Under the pieces are notes generated by a model. The model did no database searches. It was not told the DNA's origin and worked only from the letters and a program-made list of their open reading frames with translations. Positions 37,886 through 49,388 of a DNA stretch of 64,000 nucleotides are shown here, piece after piece. The position numbers and the translations under genes are program-made. Numbering within the stretch: the first letter of the stretch is position 1; every line of letters starts with the position of its first letter. Source of the stretch: Bythopirellula sp. (GTDB lineage: Bacteria; Planctomycetota; Planctomycetia; Pirellulales; Lacipirellulaceae); contig JANQQA010000252.1 in assembly GCA_028285205.1 (NCBI GenBank), positions 59,465 to 123,464 of the forward strand, in the 5' to 3' direction.

Positions 37886-38178
37886 GAATATTGTCACTAT
37901 TGGGCCCACAGCAAGCAGCTCGTACCACCCACTGATGCGCGCATCGAAGTGAACCTTCGACGCTGGAACCTGCTAGACAATCCCAACGGAGGTTGGGGAA
38001 ATCTAAACTCTATATCAATCGTTAGCAACTCTGCTGGTTGCCCCCGTCGCCCGAGCCGCGGCAGTGCCTGGGCGGCTTTCTCCTACGATCAGCGTGAAGC
38101 ACCATACAGAGTTTGTGCTTCGACTGTGAGAATAATGAGGCTGGTGTTCCCTCGTGTCCCAACCTGTGAGAGCTGACG

Positions 38179-39624
38179 ATGAGTCGATCTGGTTACGTGA
38201 CGATCGCTGTGGCTGTGGTTCTGTGGATTGGCGTCGTGGCCTGGAGTCGATTCTCGCAAGTACCAACTCCCGACGACGAAACGAGTCCCACCGCGACCCT
38301 GATGCAGTACACGATGGAGCTGCCGGAACCGATTGACGGTGGGGAGTATCCAGCGGCCGAAGCATTCCTGTTGCTCAACGCCCGCGACCAGGCATCGCGA
38401 CTGGCGGCCGCAAATCAGATCGAGAAACACTGGCACATCGCCAATGTCGCACCGATTTTGGAAGGCTCGAGACTTATGCAACGACTGTCTTCACGACAGA
38501 TTCAGATTCTCGAGGAACGGACCGGCACAAGTTTCGGTGGTGATACGCACCAGTGGTATGACTACCTCTGGAATCAGCCTTATGAGCCGCACCCTCATCT
38601 CGCTTCGTTTAAGTCCGCACTCTACGCCAGAATCGATCCTCGTTTCGTCGAGTATTTCGACGACAAGCGTCCCGCGACCATCCGCCTGGATGAAATCCTC
38701 TGGGGTGGCGTCGTCCGCGATGGGATTCCACCGCTGAAGAACCCTGAGATGCTATCCGCCCAACAGGCAGACTACCTCGAGGACTCGAATGTCGTCTTTG
38801 GGATCTCGATCAATGGTGACGCACGTGCGTACCCGAAGCGGATCCTGGCTTGGCACGAAATGTTCAAGGACACGGTCGGTGGCATTTCGATCAATGGCGC
38901 CTACTGCACACTGTGTGGTTCCATGATTGTGTATGACACGAAGTTCAACGGTGTCCACCACGAGCTAGGCACGAGCGGATTCCTGTATCGCTCCAACAAG
39001 CTGATGTACGATCATGCCACCAAGTCGATGTGGTCAACGCTGACGGGTGAGCCCGTTGTCGGTCCACTGGTTGGTCAAGGAATCAAACTGAAACGGCTGC
39101 ACGTTGTCACGACGACCTGGGGCGAGTGGCGACGTCGGCATCCCGAGACGACCGTGCTCTCGCTCCGAACCGGGCACCGACGCGACTACGGCGAAGGCGT
39201 CGCTTATCGCAGGTACTTCGCGACCGATCAGCTAATGTTTCGTGTTCCGTTCCACGACCGACGTTTAAAGAACAAACAGGAAGTCGTCGCGCTGCGATTC
39301 GACGATCAGTCTGAGCCGCCGCTCGCGATCGATACCGCGTTCCTCAACGAAAACACCGTCCATCACGACAGCATCGGCACGCAACGGCTGGTCGTGCTGA
39401 CGGACCCGACCGGAGCCAATCGCGTCTACGATCCGGGCGAGGTGCGTTTCGAGCGTTGGGATGGAAACGATCGTGCGATCGACGCCGACGGTGGCACTTG
39501 GCAGGTGAGCGAAGCAGGCCTGACGAGTTCTGACGGGACCGTCCTCCCTCGCCTGCCCTCTCACCGCGCGTTCTGGTTCGGCTGGCACGCAGCCTTCCCC
39601 AACACACGACTCGTCGGCGGCTGA
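38179..39624 (+). CDS. DUF3179 domain-containing exported protein
   Basis: 481 residues. One N-terminal membrane segment (SGYVTIAVAVVLWIGVVAW) is followed by a large domain with DUF3179 features: AQQADYLEDSNVVFGISING, DARAYPKRILAWHEMFKDTVGG, AYCTLCGSMIVYD (conserved Cys-x-x-Cys), TSGFLYRSNKLMYDHATKSM, WSTLTGEPVVGPLVG. The C-x-x-C is invariant in the family and may bind metal or be redox-active; the activity is unknown. The protein is probably anchored and faces the periplasm. Upstream spacing to neighbours is wide, so a single-gene transcript is likely. Confidence 0.85.
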   Translation: MSRSGYVTIAVAVVLWIGVVAWSRFSQVPTPDDETSPTATLMQYTMELPEPIDGGEYPAAEAFLLLNARDQASRLAAANQIEKHWHIANVAPILEGSRLMQRLSSRQIQILEERTGTSFGGDTHQWYDYLWNQPYEPHPHLASFKSALYARIDPRFVEYFDDKRPATIRLDEILWGGVVRDGIPPLKNPEMLSAQQADYLEDSNVVFGISINGDARAYPKRILAWHEMFKDTVGGISINGAYCTLCGSMIVYDTKFNGVHHELGTSGFLYRSNKLMYDHATKSMWSTLTGEPVVGPLVGQGIKLKRLHVVTTTWGEWRRRHPETTVLSLRTGHRRDYGEGVAYRRYFATDQLMFRVPFHDRRLKNKQEVVALRFDDQSEPPLAIDTAFLNENTVHHDSIGTQRLVVLTDPTGANRVYDPGEVRFERWDGNDRAIDADGGTWQVSEAGLTSSDGTVLPRLPSHRAFWFGWHAAFPNTRLVGG

Positions 39625-39768
39625 TCTCGTATCGCCCTCGAAGTGCCGCCATCCTCACTCGTTCATGGTTTTTTCAGTTCGTTCCGGAGCCTATCCACAT
39701 GGACGCCCCGGCGGATGTACAATGGGATGAATCCATCCAAAGCCATCTCTGACCCTTGAGCTGTGACT

Positions 39769-41406
39769 ATGCAACCACGAACAACGCAATCCATAAACAA
39801 GATGTGCACTTACGCCCTGGCGCTGTCGTGCCTTTCATTCTCGATCATCCAGACAGCCGCAACCTTCGCGCAAGATGCTGGAAAGCAGGAGCCTGCCGCC
39901 GAGCAGACCTCCGCAAAAAAGGAGTCGAACGAAAAACGCCATGGCCAGGCTAAAGAGAAATCGCCCGATAAGAAACAGCAGGCAGACGACGAGCCGAAGC
40001 CCTCCGTTACCAAGCATACAACGACTATCGCCGGCGAAGAAATCGCCTTCACCGCGACCGCAGGCACGATGGAGATGAAGACCGACGAAGGCAAAGTGAA
40101 AGCCAACGTCTTTTTCGTGGCGTACACGAAAGACGACCAAAAGTCTGCTGATCGACCCGTCACTTTTTGCTTCAACGGCGGGCCGGGTTCGTCATCGGTG
40201 TGGCTGCACCTGGGCATGCTCGGTCCGCAGCGAGTAAAGCTGAGCGACGACGCAACACCATCTCGGCCACCGCATCAGCTTGTCGACAACCCCCACTCGC
40301 TACTCGACAAGACCGACCTGGTGTTCATCGATCCCGTGAGCACCGGTTTCAGCCGACCCGCCAAGGGCGAGAAGAAGAATCAGTTCCACGGCTACGACGA
40401 AGACGTGCGGAGCGTGGGCCAGTTCATTCACGACTACACGACCAAGTACGGACGATGGGCATCACCCAAGTTTCTCTTGGGCGAGAGCTACGGCGGACTC
40501 CGCGCGGCGGGTCTTAGCGGCGAACTGCAGCAGCGCTACCATATGTATCTGAACGGCATCGTCATCATCTCGGGCGTGGTCGACTTCCAAACGCTACGCG
40601 CCAGTGGCAACAACGACATCGCTTACGCATTATTCTTACCTAGCTACGCGGCGACCGCCTGGTATCACAAAGCGTTGTCTGACGAACTGCTGAGCGAGCC
40701 CGTGGAAAAAGTGGTCGCACAGGCGGAGGCGTTCGCGCGCGGCCCGTATATGCAAGCATTGATCGACGGCGACGCACTGCCGAACGAGCAACGGCAGGCG
40801 GTGCTGTCCGAGATGGCGAAATTGACTGGACTCTCGGAAGACTATCTCGATCGGGCCCACTTGCGAGTGCCGATGCAACGCTTCGGCAAAGAACTATTGC
40901 GTTCGCGACGGCAGGTCGTCGGTCGGTTCGACAGTCGCTACACCGGCGTCGATCGCGATCACGTGAACGACGCGACGGGCCACGACCCGAGTGGTTCAGC
41001 ATTCTTCGGCCCCTACACTTCTGCCATGAATCAGTACCTTCGCGATACCCTGGAAGTCCGCGAAGAGCGCGTGTACGAAATCCTCACCCGCAAGGTCTAT
41101 CCTTGGGACTATAGCGAGTTCACCAATCGCTATGTGAACGCGTCGGAAACACTGCGGCGCGCGATGAGTGACAACCCGTTCCTCAAAGTGCATGCGGCCT
41201 GCGGCTACTACGATCTGGCGACCCCGCCATTCGCGATGGAGTACACCCGCGACCACCTGGGGCTAGCAACACACCTGCGCGACAATTTTACGATGAGCTA
41301 CTACGAAGCCGGACACATGATGTACGTGCACGAGCCCTCGCTCCGCCAGCTTCGTGAGGATTTGATGAAGTTCTACGATTCAGCCCTTGCTGGCGGCGAA
41401 AAATAG
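39769..41406 (+). CDS. Peptidase S10 (serine carboxypeptidase)-like exported protein
   Basis: About 545 residues from the ATG at 39769 (a GTG two codons earlier is possible). A signal region (CTYALALSCLSFSIIQTAAT) is followed by a Lys/Glu-rich linker (residues 40-75). The alpha/beta-hydrolase carboxypeptidase fold shows NGGPGSSSVWLHLGMLGP (oxyanion region), LGESYGG with the nucleophile Ser near 240, ACGYYDLATPP with Asp near 482 and YYEAGHMMY with His near 516. S10 enzymes remove C-terminal residues at acidic pH in the periplasm or outside. TACAAT at 39718-39723 is a possible -10. Confidence 0.88.
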   Translation: MQPRTTQSINKMCTYALALSCLSFSIIQTAATFAQDAGKQEPAAEQTSAKKESNEKRHGQAKEKSPDKKQQADDEPKPSVTKHTTTIAGEEIAFTATAGTMEMKTDEGKVKANVFFVAYTKDDQKSADRPVTFCFNGGPGSSSVWLHLGMLGPQRVKLSDDATPSRPPHQLVDNPHSLLDKTDLVFIDPVSTGFSRPAKGEKKNQFHGYDEDVRSVGQFIHDYTTKYGRWASPKFLLGESYGGLRAAGLSGELQQRYHMYLNGIVIISGVVDFQTLRASGNNDIAYALFLPSYAATAWYHKALSDELLSEPVEKVVAQAEAFARGPYMQALIDGDALPNEQRQAVLSEMAKLTGLSEDYLDRAHLRVPMQRFGKELLRSRRQVVGRFDSRYTGVDRDHVNDATGHDPSGSAFFGPYTSAMNQYLRDTLEVREERVYEILTRKVYPWDYSEFTNRYVNASETLRRAMSDNPFLKVHAACGYYDLATPPFAMEYTRDHLGLATHLRDNFTMSYYEAGHMMYVHEPSLRQLREDLMKFYDSALAGGEK

Positions 41407-41490
41407 GCGAAAGTTCGGTCAGTAAGATTTCCGCAGCCTAGTGCGTCAGACCGGAAATCCAAGCTGTCCTCCCAATTAAGGAGCCGAACC

Positions 41491-42234
41491 ATGAGTTTCG
41501 ACGTCGACGGAAAAATCGCCCTAGTCACTGGTGCCAACCGAGGCATCGGCAAAGCTATCGTCGAATCCCTGCTGCAGCACGGCGCTGCCAAAGTCTACGC
41601 GGCTGTGCGAGATCTTGACTCAGCCGCCCCGTTGGTCGAGGCCCACGGTAGCAAGGTTGTGCCGCTAGCAATCGATCTATCGCAGCCCGACACGATCGTG
41701 GCGGCCGCGAAATTTGCCGACGACGTGCAACTGGTCGTCAACAACGCGGGCGTACTCAAAAACGCCACCCCGCTGGCCGACGACGCAATCGACTCACTTA
41801 AGTTCGAGATCGACATCAACGTGATCGGACTGATGCGAATGGCGCAAGCCTTCGCACCGGTGCTGAAGGCAAACGGTGGCGGAGCCTTCGCCCAGCTCAA
41901 CTCGGTTGCCTCGATCAAAAACTTCGCTGACTTCGCCACGTACTCGGCGTCGAAGGCCGCGTCGTACTCGATCACACAAGCTTTGCGTGATCTGCTCGAC
42001 GAGCAAGGCACCGCGGTGCTGAGCGTCCATCCCGGTCCGATCGCCACCGACATGGCCGACAACGCGGGTCTGACCGAAATCGCTGAGCCGCCGTCGCTGG
42101 TGGGTGACGGAATCGTGGCGGCACTGAAGGCAGGCGACTTCCACCTGTTCCCGGACACGATGGCCAAACAGATTGGTGAGGCCTATCGAGGCTTCGCGGA
42201 AAATGTTGTCGAAGCACAGCTGATGGAAGGTTAG
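41491..42234 (+). CDS. Short-chain dehydrogenase/reductase
   Basis: 247 residues of a classical SDR. NAD(P) motif [10 protein letters not shown] (11-20), NNAGVL (about 86-91), catalytic Ser in LNSVASI near 136 and Y-x-x-x-K in YSASKAAS (Tyr151, Lys155), [10 protein letters not shown] after the last core strand. AAGGAG lies 7 nt before the ATG. The substrate cannot be inferred. It is 84 bp after the S10 gene; possible weak linkage. Confidence 0.92.
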   Translation: MSFDVDGKIALVTGANRGIGKAIVESLLQHGAAKVYAAVRDLDSAAPLVEAHGSKVVPLAIDLSQPDTIVAAAKFADDVQLVVNNAGVLKNATPLADDAIDSLKFEIDINVIGLMRMAQAFAPVLKANGGGAFAQLNSVASIKNFADFATYSASKAASYSITQALRDLLDEQGTAVLSVHPGPIATDMADNAGLTEIAEPPSLVGDGIVAALKAGDFHLFPDTMAKQIGEAYRGFAENVVEAQLMEG

Positions 42235-42277
42235 TACCCCTTTCGAGCAAATGGCCGCGTTTCGATGAATTCGAGCG

Positions 42278-42305
42278 TTGGCAGGTGACCACTGGGCGCT
42301 ATAAT
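42278..42305 (+). promoter_or_regulatory. Sigma70-type promoter of the AAA ATPase gene
   Basis: TTGGCA (42278-42283), 16-bp spacer, TATAAT (42300-42305), 71 bp before the start at 42377. The best consensus promoter in the window. Confidence 0.7.
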
Positions 42306-42376
42306 CAGACGTATCTCACGCCGCGTATTGCACTCACTCTGATTGCACCCAGTCACTCACCTGCCAACGTCAGTTT

Positions 42377-43792
<1,416 letters not shown>

Positions 43793-43960
43793 CAGTAGCC
43801 GGATACCGAGCAAACATCGCCACTGCCGAGCCGCGACCGTGAGGGAGCGGATGCATGTGCCTGTGCGGTTCTGCTCGCTAACGTCTGCGGTTCGGTGCAC
43901 GCACAAGCGCTCGTGGCACTCAACATCTTCTCTCTACGTACTTCCACAGGATCTTATCTC

Positions 43961-44968
43961 ATGACAAATTTCGTTCGCATCACTGCGTTACTTTGCTGCT
44001 TTTCGATCCTTCAGCCCGTTCTCGCCGCCGAAGCCGTCGAGCCGGTGCGGATGGGCTCCGGCGCAATGACGTTCGACACGGTCCCCGGATGGGGGCTGCG
44101 CCCTAGCGGTGACTCAGCGCTCGGCCCCACTCACGGGTCCGTGGTGATTGACAACGCTGGCAACATCTACACAAGCGCCCAGAAAGGCGTTGTCGTCTTT
44201 TCGCCCGCTGGGACAGTCGTTCACTCGTACAAGGGCGACGACTACAAGCAACTCCACGACATGGAAATCCGCGAGGAAGACGGGCAAGAGTTCATCTACG
44301 GCGCGCGTAACGATCACGCTGAGGGCATCAAATTCAACACCCGCGGCGGCGAGGTCGTGCTCCGGCTCAAGTACCCAGAAGAATCGGGGCTCGACTTGAA
44401 AAAATTCAACCCGACGGCCATTACCGTCGCGCCCAACGGCGACATCTTTCTTTCGAACGGCTACGCGAGCAATCACATCTTTCGTTACGACAAAGAAGGA
44501 AACTATCTGACGCATTTCGGCAAGAAGGGCAACGGGATGCAGGAGTTTAACACTGCCCACGGCATGACGCTCGACACGCGTTACGATCCACCACGTCTGC
44601 TGATCTGCGACCGCAATCACGAACCCCGCGGTCGCCTGGTGCACTATTCCCTCGACGGAAAGTTCCTCGAAGAGGTGATTACCGGGCTAGGCATGCCCAC
44701 GGCCGTCGCCGTCCAGGGCGATTACGTCTCGGTGCCCGATCTGCACGGACGGCTGGTGATCCTCAACAAGACCAACACCATCGTCGCCGTGTTGGGCAAC
44801 AACCCCGACCCCAAGAAGGGTGCCGCCTACAACATCCCGCAGGAAGAATGGGTCGAAGGCGCCTTCAGCGGCACGCACGGTTCCTACTGGGACCCAGACG
44901 GCAACCTCTACGTGCAAGACTGGAACATCTCGGGCCGGATCATGAAACTGGTCAAGGCGAAGTGGTAG
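43961..44968 (+). CDS. Exported six-bladed beta-propeller (NHL-like) protein
   Basis: 335 residues from the ATG at 43961 with signal peptide TNFVRITALLCCFSILQPVL and cleavage near AAEA; the longer frame from 43895 is rejected. Blade repeats are visible as short strand pairs such as GSVVIDNAGNIYTSAQKGVVVFSP, TAITVAPNGDIFLSNGYASNHIFRYDKEG (two blades) and GSYWDPDGNLYVQDWNISGRIMKL. This is a NHL/peptidylglycine-lyase-like propeller, frequently used for binding in the periplasm. Ligand unknown. Confidence 0.8.
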   Translation: MTNFVRITALLCCFSILQPVLAAEAVEPVRMGSGAMTFDTVPGWGLRPSGDSALGPTHGSVVIDNAGNIYTSAQKGVVVFSPAGTVVHSYKGDDYKQLHDMEIREEDGQEFIYGARNDHAEGIKFNTRGGEVVLRLKYPEESGLDLKKFNPTAITVAPNGDIFLSNGYASNHIFRYDKEGNYLTHFGKKGNGMQEFNTAHGMTLDTRYDPPRLLICDRNHEPRGRLVHYSLDGKFLEEVITGLGMPTAVAVQGDYVSVPDLHGRLVILNKTNTIVAVLGNNPDPKKGAAYNIPQEEWVEGAFSGTHGSYWDPDGNLYVQDWNISGRIMKLVKAKW

Positions 44969-45032
44969 GAGCAAGTCGCACTTGGGACTTCATTCGCCCG
45001 CGTTCCAGCGCTCGCGTGGCAACGCATCGGAT

Positions 45033-45073
45033 TGACGCCCTGCGTCACAGTAGCTTCGTGCCGCAGAGCGTCA
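45033..45073. repeat. Hairpin between convergent genes
   Basis: TGACGCCCTGCG (45033-45044) and CGCAGAGCGTCA (45062-45073) pair at 11 of 12 positions around a 17-nt loop. It lies between the stops of the propeller and peroxidase genes. No T-run on either side, so it is not a standard terminator. Confidence 0.45.
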
Positions 45074-45092
45074 GATCACGATCGACGCTGAC

Positions 45093-46784
45093 TTAGCTGC
45101 TGGCGCCTCCAATTCGATCGAAGCGAACGGGCAGACTCCGCTCCGGTTTTCTAGACGCCACAGCGATCACACATCCGCACAACAGGAGCACCGACGCGAC
45201 TGGTTCCGGAATCGAGGAAAAAAAGACGTTGTACTGAATATCTCGCACTTGAGTGTTTCGGAGAATGATATCCGCAAGCGTCGTGCTTCGCAGCGAAACG
45301 ACTTCCTCGGGGCTGAACTCAGGGTCGTGCTCATACCAGAATCGATCGCCATCACGCGCACGGATGAATTGCGCGTTGTATCCCGCAGCAACTAGGGGTC
45401 CAAGGCTCGCGCCCGGAAGATGGTCTTCCGCCAGGGCACCCACGAAGACATCAATCGAATCGACATCTCCATAAACACGCTCCAACGCAAGCTGCACTAC
45501 TTCGTTCGCGGTAATCTGATCAAACGAGACCACACGAGGCAGTCCGTACGCTTCTCGCATGGTATTGTAGTCAGGCAGCCCATGGTCGCGGGCTCTCTGC
45601 ACATCGATGGCGCCCAGCAGCGCGACTCTCATTCCAAATACCATTTCCAGGTCGGTTTCTTCTTGAATCTCGACCGCTAATCCCTTGAGCAGCAAGTTGA
45701 GCTCCCGCGCATCTGGAAGCGCTGCGGGGTTGAAGAAAGCATCCTCCAGCGCGATGGGCCCTGCCGGATCCGATTGCCCATTGTTGCGGATGCGTAAGAA
45801 GCTATTGTTTAGCATCGAATGCCCGATACGCAAAAAGACGGTAGGGAACTCGTTGAAGATCGTGGGGGCCAAGTCTGGATCGTAGACACCCGTTTTGCTC
45901 GGGGCGTGCGGCCCCATCAACGCCGGTAGAAACTCGTTGTAGGTGATCACTTGAAACAGCGCACCGACGATTTTCCTCGCACGCTGATAAACTTGTTCAG
46001 CATCCCAATCGGGGTGCTCGACTTCGATCTCGTCGACCAGCCGATTGTGCTCTCTCATGAACAAGGTCTGAAGACTCGATAGCACGACATTATCGTTCAC
46101 CCGGCTATCTCCAGCCACAAAATCCGCGGCTGTGTTGGGTCCGAACGCATCGCGCGGCAACAGGTTCTGTCCATCGCCGTTGATATCGTCGCTAGTTCGC
46201 AGTCGGGCTCCCGGATTGGCAGGCCCTCCACGGAGGATGGACGCTTCCATAGCATCCGCGCCGTAGACGACGGACGCGTCGATAAATGCGGTCGCGAAGT
46301 TAATCTGCTCTCGAGGATTTCCGACGTCCGTCCCCGTCGCCGTATCAAAAAGTGAACGCGTGAGCGGAAACGTCTGTCCCGGGAAGAACACATCGTCGTT
46401 GCTTGGGATGGTAAATCCAACGAACTCCTGACCGCTGATCGTATGCTGCATATCGTGACTCAGTAGTTGTCCAAATGCATAGACATATCCTGAGAGCCTA
46501 CGCGCATTGGGGCGCGAAGCCTGTTGTTGAAACAACTCCACACTCACGCTCCGTGGGTTGGGCTGCCCTCCGACGTCGGGTACTGAGATCTGATCCACGT
46601 AAGCAACAGGGGCCATACGGTCAAAGTTCGTGCCCACCGCTCCCCATTGCGGATTCGCAACGTTGTTTCCCGTCCCGTCAAAGCTGCGATTCTCGGCCTG
46701 TAGCCGAGGACTTGAAGCAACCCAAGTCATCGCAGCGACAAAGTTTAAGATCACAACAAATGTGATCCGTCTGAAAATACCCAT
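45093..46784 (-). CDS. Animal-type haem peroxidase with PEP-CTERM tail
   Basis: 563 residues from the ATG at 46784, which has GGAGG 8 nt upstream and begins MGIFRRITFVVILNFVAAMT, a signal sequence. Peroxidase-cyclooxygenase superfamily features: YAFGQLLSHDMQHT with the distal His, LQTLFMREHNRLVDEI, ITYNEFLPALMG and FLRIGHSMLNNS with the probable proximal His. The C-terminus, SIPEPVASVLLLCGCVIAVA then SRKPERS, is a PEP-CTERM-type signal. It would oxidise small substrates with hydrogen peroxide outside the cell. Length is typical of the bacterial members. Its upstream region has a terminator and 130 bp of free leader. Confidence 0.88.
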   Translation of the reverse strand: MGIFRRITFVVILNFVAAMTWVASSPRLQAENRSFDGTGNNVANPQWGAVGTNFDRMAPVAYVDQISVPDVGGQPNPRSVSVELFQQQASRPNARRLSGYVYAFGQLLSHDMQHTISGQEFVGFTIPSNDDVFFPGQTFPLTRSLFDTATGTDVGNPREQINFATAFIDASVVYGADAMEASILRGGPANPGARLRTSDDINGDGQNLLPRDAFGPNTAADFVAGDSRVNDNVVLSSLQTLFMREHNRLVDEIEVEHPDWDAEQVYQRARKIVGALFQVITYNEFLPALMGPHAPSKTGVYDPDLAPTIFNEFPTVFLRIGHSMLNNSFLRIRNNGQSDPAGPIALEDAFFNPAALPDARELNLLLKGLAVEIQEETDLEMVFGMRVALLGAIDVQRARDHGLPDYNTMREAYGLPRVVSFDQITANEVVQLALERVYGDVDSIDVFVGALAEDHLPGASLGPLVAAGYNAQFIRARDGDRFWYEHDPEFSPEEVVSLRSTTLADIILRNTQVRDIQYNVFFSSIPEPVASVLLLCGCVIAVASRKPERSLPVRFDRIGGASS

Positions 46785-47200
46785 GTGATTCCTCCGTATG
46801 AAAAAAATGAAATGACATAAAAAACCTTCAGCGAATGACAACGTATGAATGTGAGGTGTGTGCCCGATGGGTCCACGAACTGCAGCAAAAACACCACAAA
46901 ATAAAAAGCTATGAATAGGCGCACAAAAAAACCGCAGCGATTGAGCACTGGGCAGCCCCAAGAGTCTGCCGTGTGCAACAATTCGCTACGGTTTTGCGTT
47001 AGATCTAGTCCGAGATAAGTCGATTGCAGTCGGGATTACCAATCGCAGTCAACTTAGACTATTTTGCCTAGTGTTACAAGAACTAGCGGAATCGAGGCGG
47101 AATTAGGGCATTCGAACTGCAGCCACATGGCTCCTGATACCAGCGCCCCATACCCGCGCGGGGGCAAGCTGAGAACAATCATAGTAGACCCGGCAACGAG
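46785..47200. other. Intergenic region between two minus-strand genes
   Basis: Contains a terminator (46925-46991) and the leader of the peroxidase gene. Otherwise AT-rich with nothing recognised. Confidence 0.5.
46925..46991 (-). terminator. Long-stem terminator or attenuator upstream of the peroxidase gene
   Basis: The arms CCGCAGCGA (46932-46940) and TCGCTACGG (46983-46991) pair with one mismatch; the 42-nt interior has its own GGCAG/CTGCC stem. On the minus strand it is followed by seven T. It is either the terminator of the PP2C gene, 210 bp upstream, or an attenuator of the peroxidase gene. Confidence 0.6.
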
Positions 47201-48448
47201 TTACCCCAAATCGATCGTCGAATCGCTCGGGCGATCCGGCGGCGGCGAATCTCGCAACGCCTTCATTAGGCGGCGAACTGCGCTGCTGTAGTACACCACG
47301 GCCGTGGGATGATCGCCCTTGGCAATGGCTTGGTGCGCCTTGTGTCGATCGGCGTGGATTTCGCTCCAGTCGAACTTCCAGCGGCGCTGGTCCTCGAGGT
47401 CTTCCAACTGACGGACGATGTCGGTGAGCGTCTCGATACTCGTGGAATCAGCGATCGCCGCGTGACGGCGATAAGGCGCTTTACCCTGCAGCCCGACTTT
47501 TTGCTTGCCGATCTTTGCGCACTTCTGACCTTTCCAGTGACCAAACGTGATCACTTGCATCAGCGCGTCGAGCCAGGAGTCGCCACCGCTGCGGGAGTTG
47601 TTCGAGGGCCTGCTGTAAGTGGGCATGGTGCGAGACTGGCTTTGTTCCATCGTCCCTAGCTGCGATACCTTCACCACTTCGGCCACCACGACGGTGATGT
47701 TGTCGGGGCCCCCCAACAAATTCGCCAAGTCGACCAGAGTTTGTGCGACGTCCGCCAGCGGCAAGGCGGAAAGCACCATGGCCACTAACTCTGGCTTCAA
47801 CGGCCCGGTCAAACCATCGCTGCACAGCAGATAGCGATCGCCGTTGGCCAAAGGAAACGGTCCCTCGATGTCGACCGCCACCGTCGGGTGCGGACCAAGC
47901 GAGCGCGTGATGACGTTCTTGGGGACGTACGCGGGCACTTCTTCTTCGGTCGCTTGGCCTTCCCTAGCCATCTCCCACACCAGGCTATGGTCGAAGGTCA
48001 GCTGCTCCAGCTTCTCGCCACGCAAGCGATAAATGCGACTATCACCAACGTGGGCTGCCAGTGCTCCGCACGGCAACAACACCAGGCAACTACACGTCGT
48101 GCCCATGCCCTGGAAGTCGATCGTGTTCTGGCCTTTGGTGTAGATCGATTCGTTGGCGGACCTCACGGCGGCAATCAGGGCTTCGCTGGGCGACTCGGCG
48201 GGTCGCTTGCGGTAGCTATGGGGAATCGCGTCAGTGGCCATTTTGCTGGCCAGTTCCCCAGCAGCGTGCGCTCCCATGCCATCGCACACGAGCATCAGGT
48301 GGCCGTGACTCTGCCAGTTGGCGGTGCTATCAGCGAGCGACACCGCCAGCGAGTCCTGGTTGCTAGCACGCCGCATCCCCACGTCGCTAACCGCCACGCA
48401 GTGCAAGCCGCCCACGTTCTGTTCCAAATTGACCCGAGGATTCGCCAT
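47201..48448 (-). CDS. PP2C-family protein serine/threonine phosphatase
   Basis: 415 residues from the ATG at 48448; the frame extension upstream is rejected as out of family pattern. The full PP2C metal motif set is present: SDVGMRRASNQDS, LMLVCDGMGAHAAGE, GMGTTCSCLVL, AHVGDSRIYRLRG, RYLLCSDGLTG and LLGGPDNITVVVAE. After residue 250 comes a 160-residue tail with RHAAIADSTSIETL and the helical MKALRDSPPPDRP, no recognised domain. It is a cytoplasmic phosphatase of phospho-Ser/Thr, probably opposing Hanks-type kinases located elsewhere. Confidence 0.93.
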   Translation of the reverse strand: MANPRVNLEQNVGGLHCVAVSDVGMRRASNQDSLAVSLADSTANWQSHGHLMLVCDGMGAHAAGELASKMATDAIPHSYRKRPAESPSEALIAAVRSANESIYTKGQNTIDFQGMGTTCSCLVLLPCGALAAHVGDSRIYRLRGEKLEQLTFDHSLVWEMAREGQATEEEVPAYVPKNVITRSLGPHPTVAVDIEGPFPLANGDRYLLCSDGLTGPLKPELVAMVLSALPLADVAQTLVDLANLLGGPDNITVVVAEVVKVSQLGTMEQSQSRTMPTYSRPSNNSRSGGDSWLDALMQVITFGHWKGQKCAKIGKQKVGLQGKAPYRRHAAIADSTSIETLTDIVRQLEDLEDQRRWKFDWSEIHADRHKAHQAIAKGDHPTAVVYYSSAVRRLMKALRDSPPPDRPSDSTIDLG

Positions 48449-48701
48449 GCAGAGTGCTAGAACCAAATAACCGTGAACTGACAGACCGCCCATTTTATCG
48501 CGTCAGGCAACTTGTTGATAGGAGGGGGGAATTTGACCTTGGTTCTTTGTAGATCGTGATCGTGGGAAATCTGCTGCAGGCTTATTAAGGGGCAAGCACG
48601 AAGAACCAAGCACAAACTACCAAGGTCGGCATAGCCACGCGTTGGGCCGATCCTTATACTCTCGCGACTTTTCTCGACCCCGACTGAACCGGTACGTTTG
48701 G

Positions 48702-49388
48702 ATGCGGAATCACCGCTTTTTCTGTTCGACCCTGCTCTGCATGGTAGCGCTGGGTTGCCTGTTGCAATCGGGTTGTGTTCGTCGGCGGCTGATGATTCGC
48801 AGCAACCCGCCGGGGGCGCTGGTTTACGTCGACAATCAGCCGATCGGCACGACACCCTGCGCCACGAATTTCACCTACTACGGCACGCGTGAGATTCGCC
48901 TCGTGAAAGCAGGCTACGAGACCTTGACGGTCAATCAGCCGTTGCCGGCACCCTGGTATCAACTTCCGCCGCTGGATTTCATCAGCGAGAACCTAGTCCC
49001 CAGCAACATCCACGACTATCGCACCGCGTCGTTCAACCTCGTGCCGCAGGTGATTGTCCCTACCGAACAGCTGATCGCCCGCGGCGAGCAGTTGCGCCAA
49101 AGTACGCTGCCAGGCGCCGTCGTCCCTGCGACAACAACGGGCCCACCGATCCCGGTGGTCGCGCCCAACGCGTCGCCGGGTCAGCCGATATTCGTTGCGC
49201 CCACACCAGCACAGCCAACGCTGGGTCAACCTGCACTGGGTCAACCAACACTAGCGCCGCCGCTGCCAAACGTAGCGCCGCCAACGACCGTGATACCGCC
49301 TGGACCAATCGTTCAGCCGGTCGCGCCCGGTTCAGGTGCACTCCCGATTGGTGGTCAGCCAATCGAGACCTTGCCCCCGCCGCGTTAG
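48702..49388 (+). CDS. PEGA-domain lipoprotein
   Basis: 228 residues from the ATG at 48702. A lipoprotein signal (FFCSTLLCMVALGCLLQSGC, lipobox LQSGC) is followed by a PEGA domain, LMIRSNPPGALVYVDNQPIG to REIRLVKAGYETLTVNQPL, typical of surface-exposed repeats in planctomycete and delta-proteobacterial proteins. The last 100 residues are Pro/Gln/Thr-rich with repeated A-x-P-x-L-G-Q-P units (from QPTLGQPALGQPTLAPP), probably an extended linker. Likely outer-membrane lipoprotein; binding partner unknown. Confidence 0.85.
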   Translation: MRNHRFFCSTLLCMVALGCLLQSGCVRRRLMIRSNPPGALVYVDNQPIGTTPCATNFTYYGTREIRLVKAGYETLTVNQPLPAPWYQLPPLDFISENLVPSNIHDYRTASFNLVPQVIVPTEQLIARGEQLRQSTLPGAVVPATTTGPPIPVVAPNASPGQPIFVAPTPAQPTLGQPALGQPTLAPPLPNVAPPTTVIPPGPIVQPVAPGSGALPIGGQPIETLPPPR

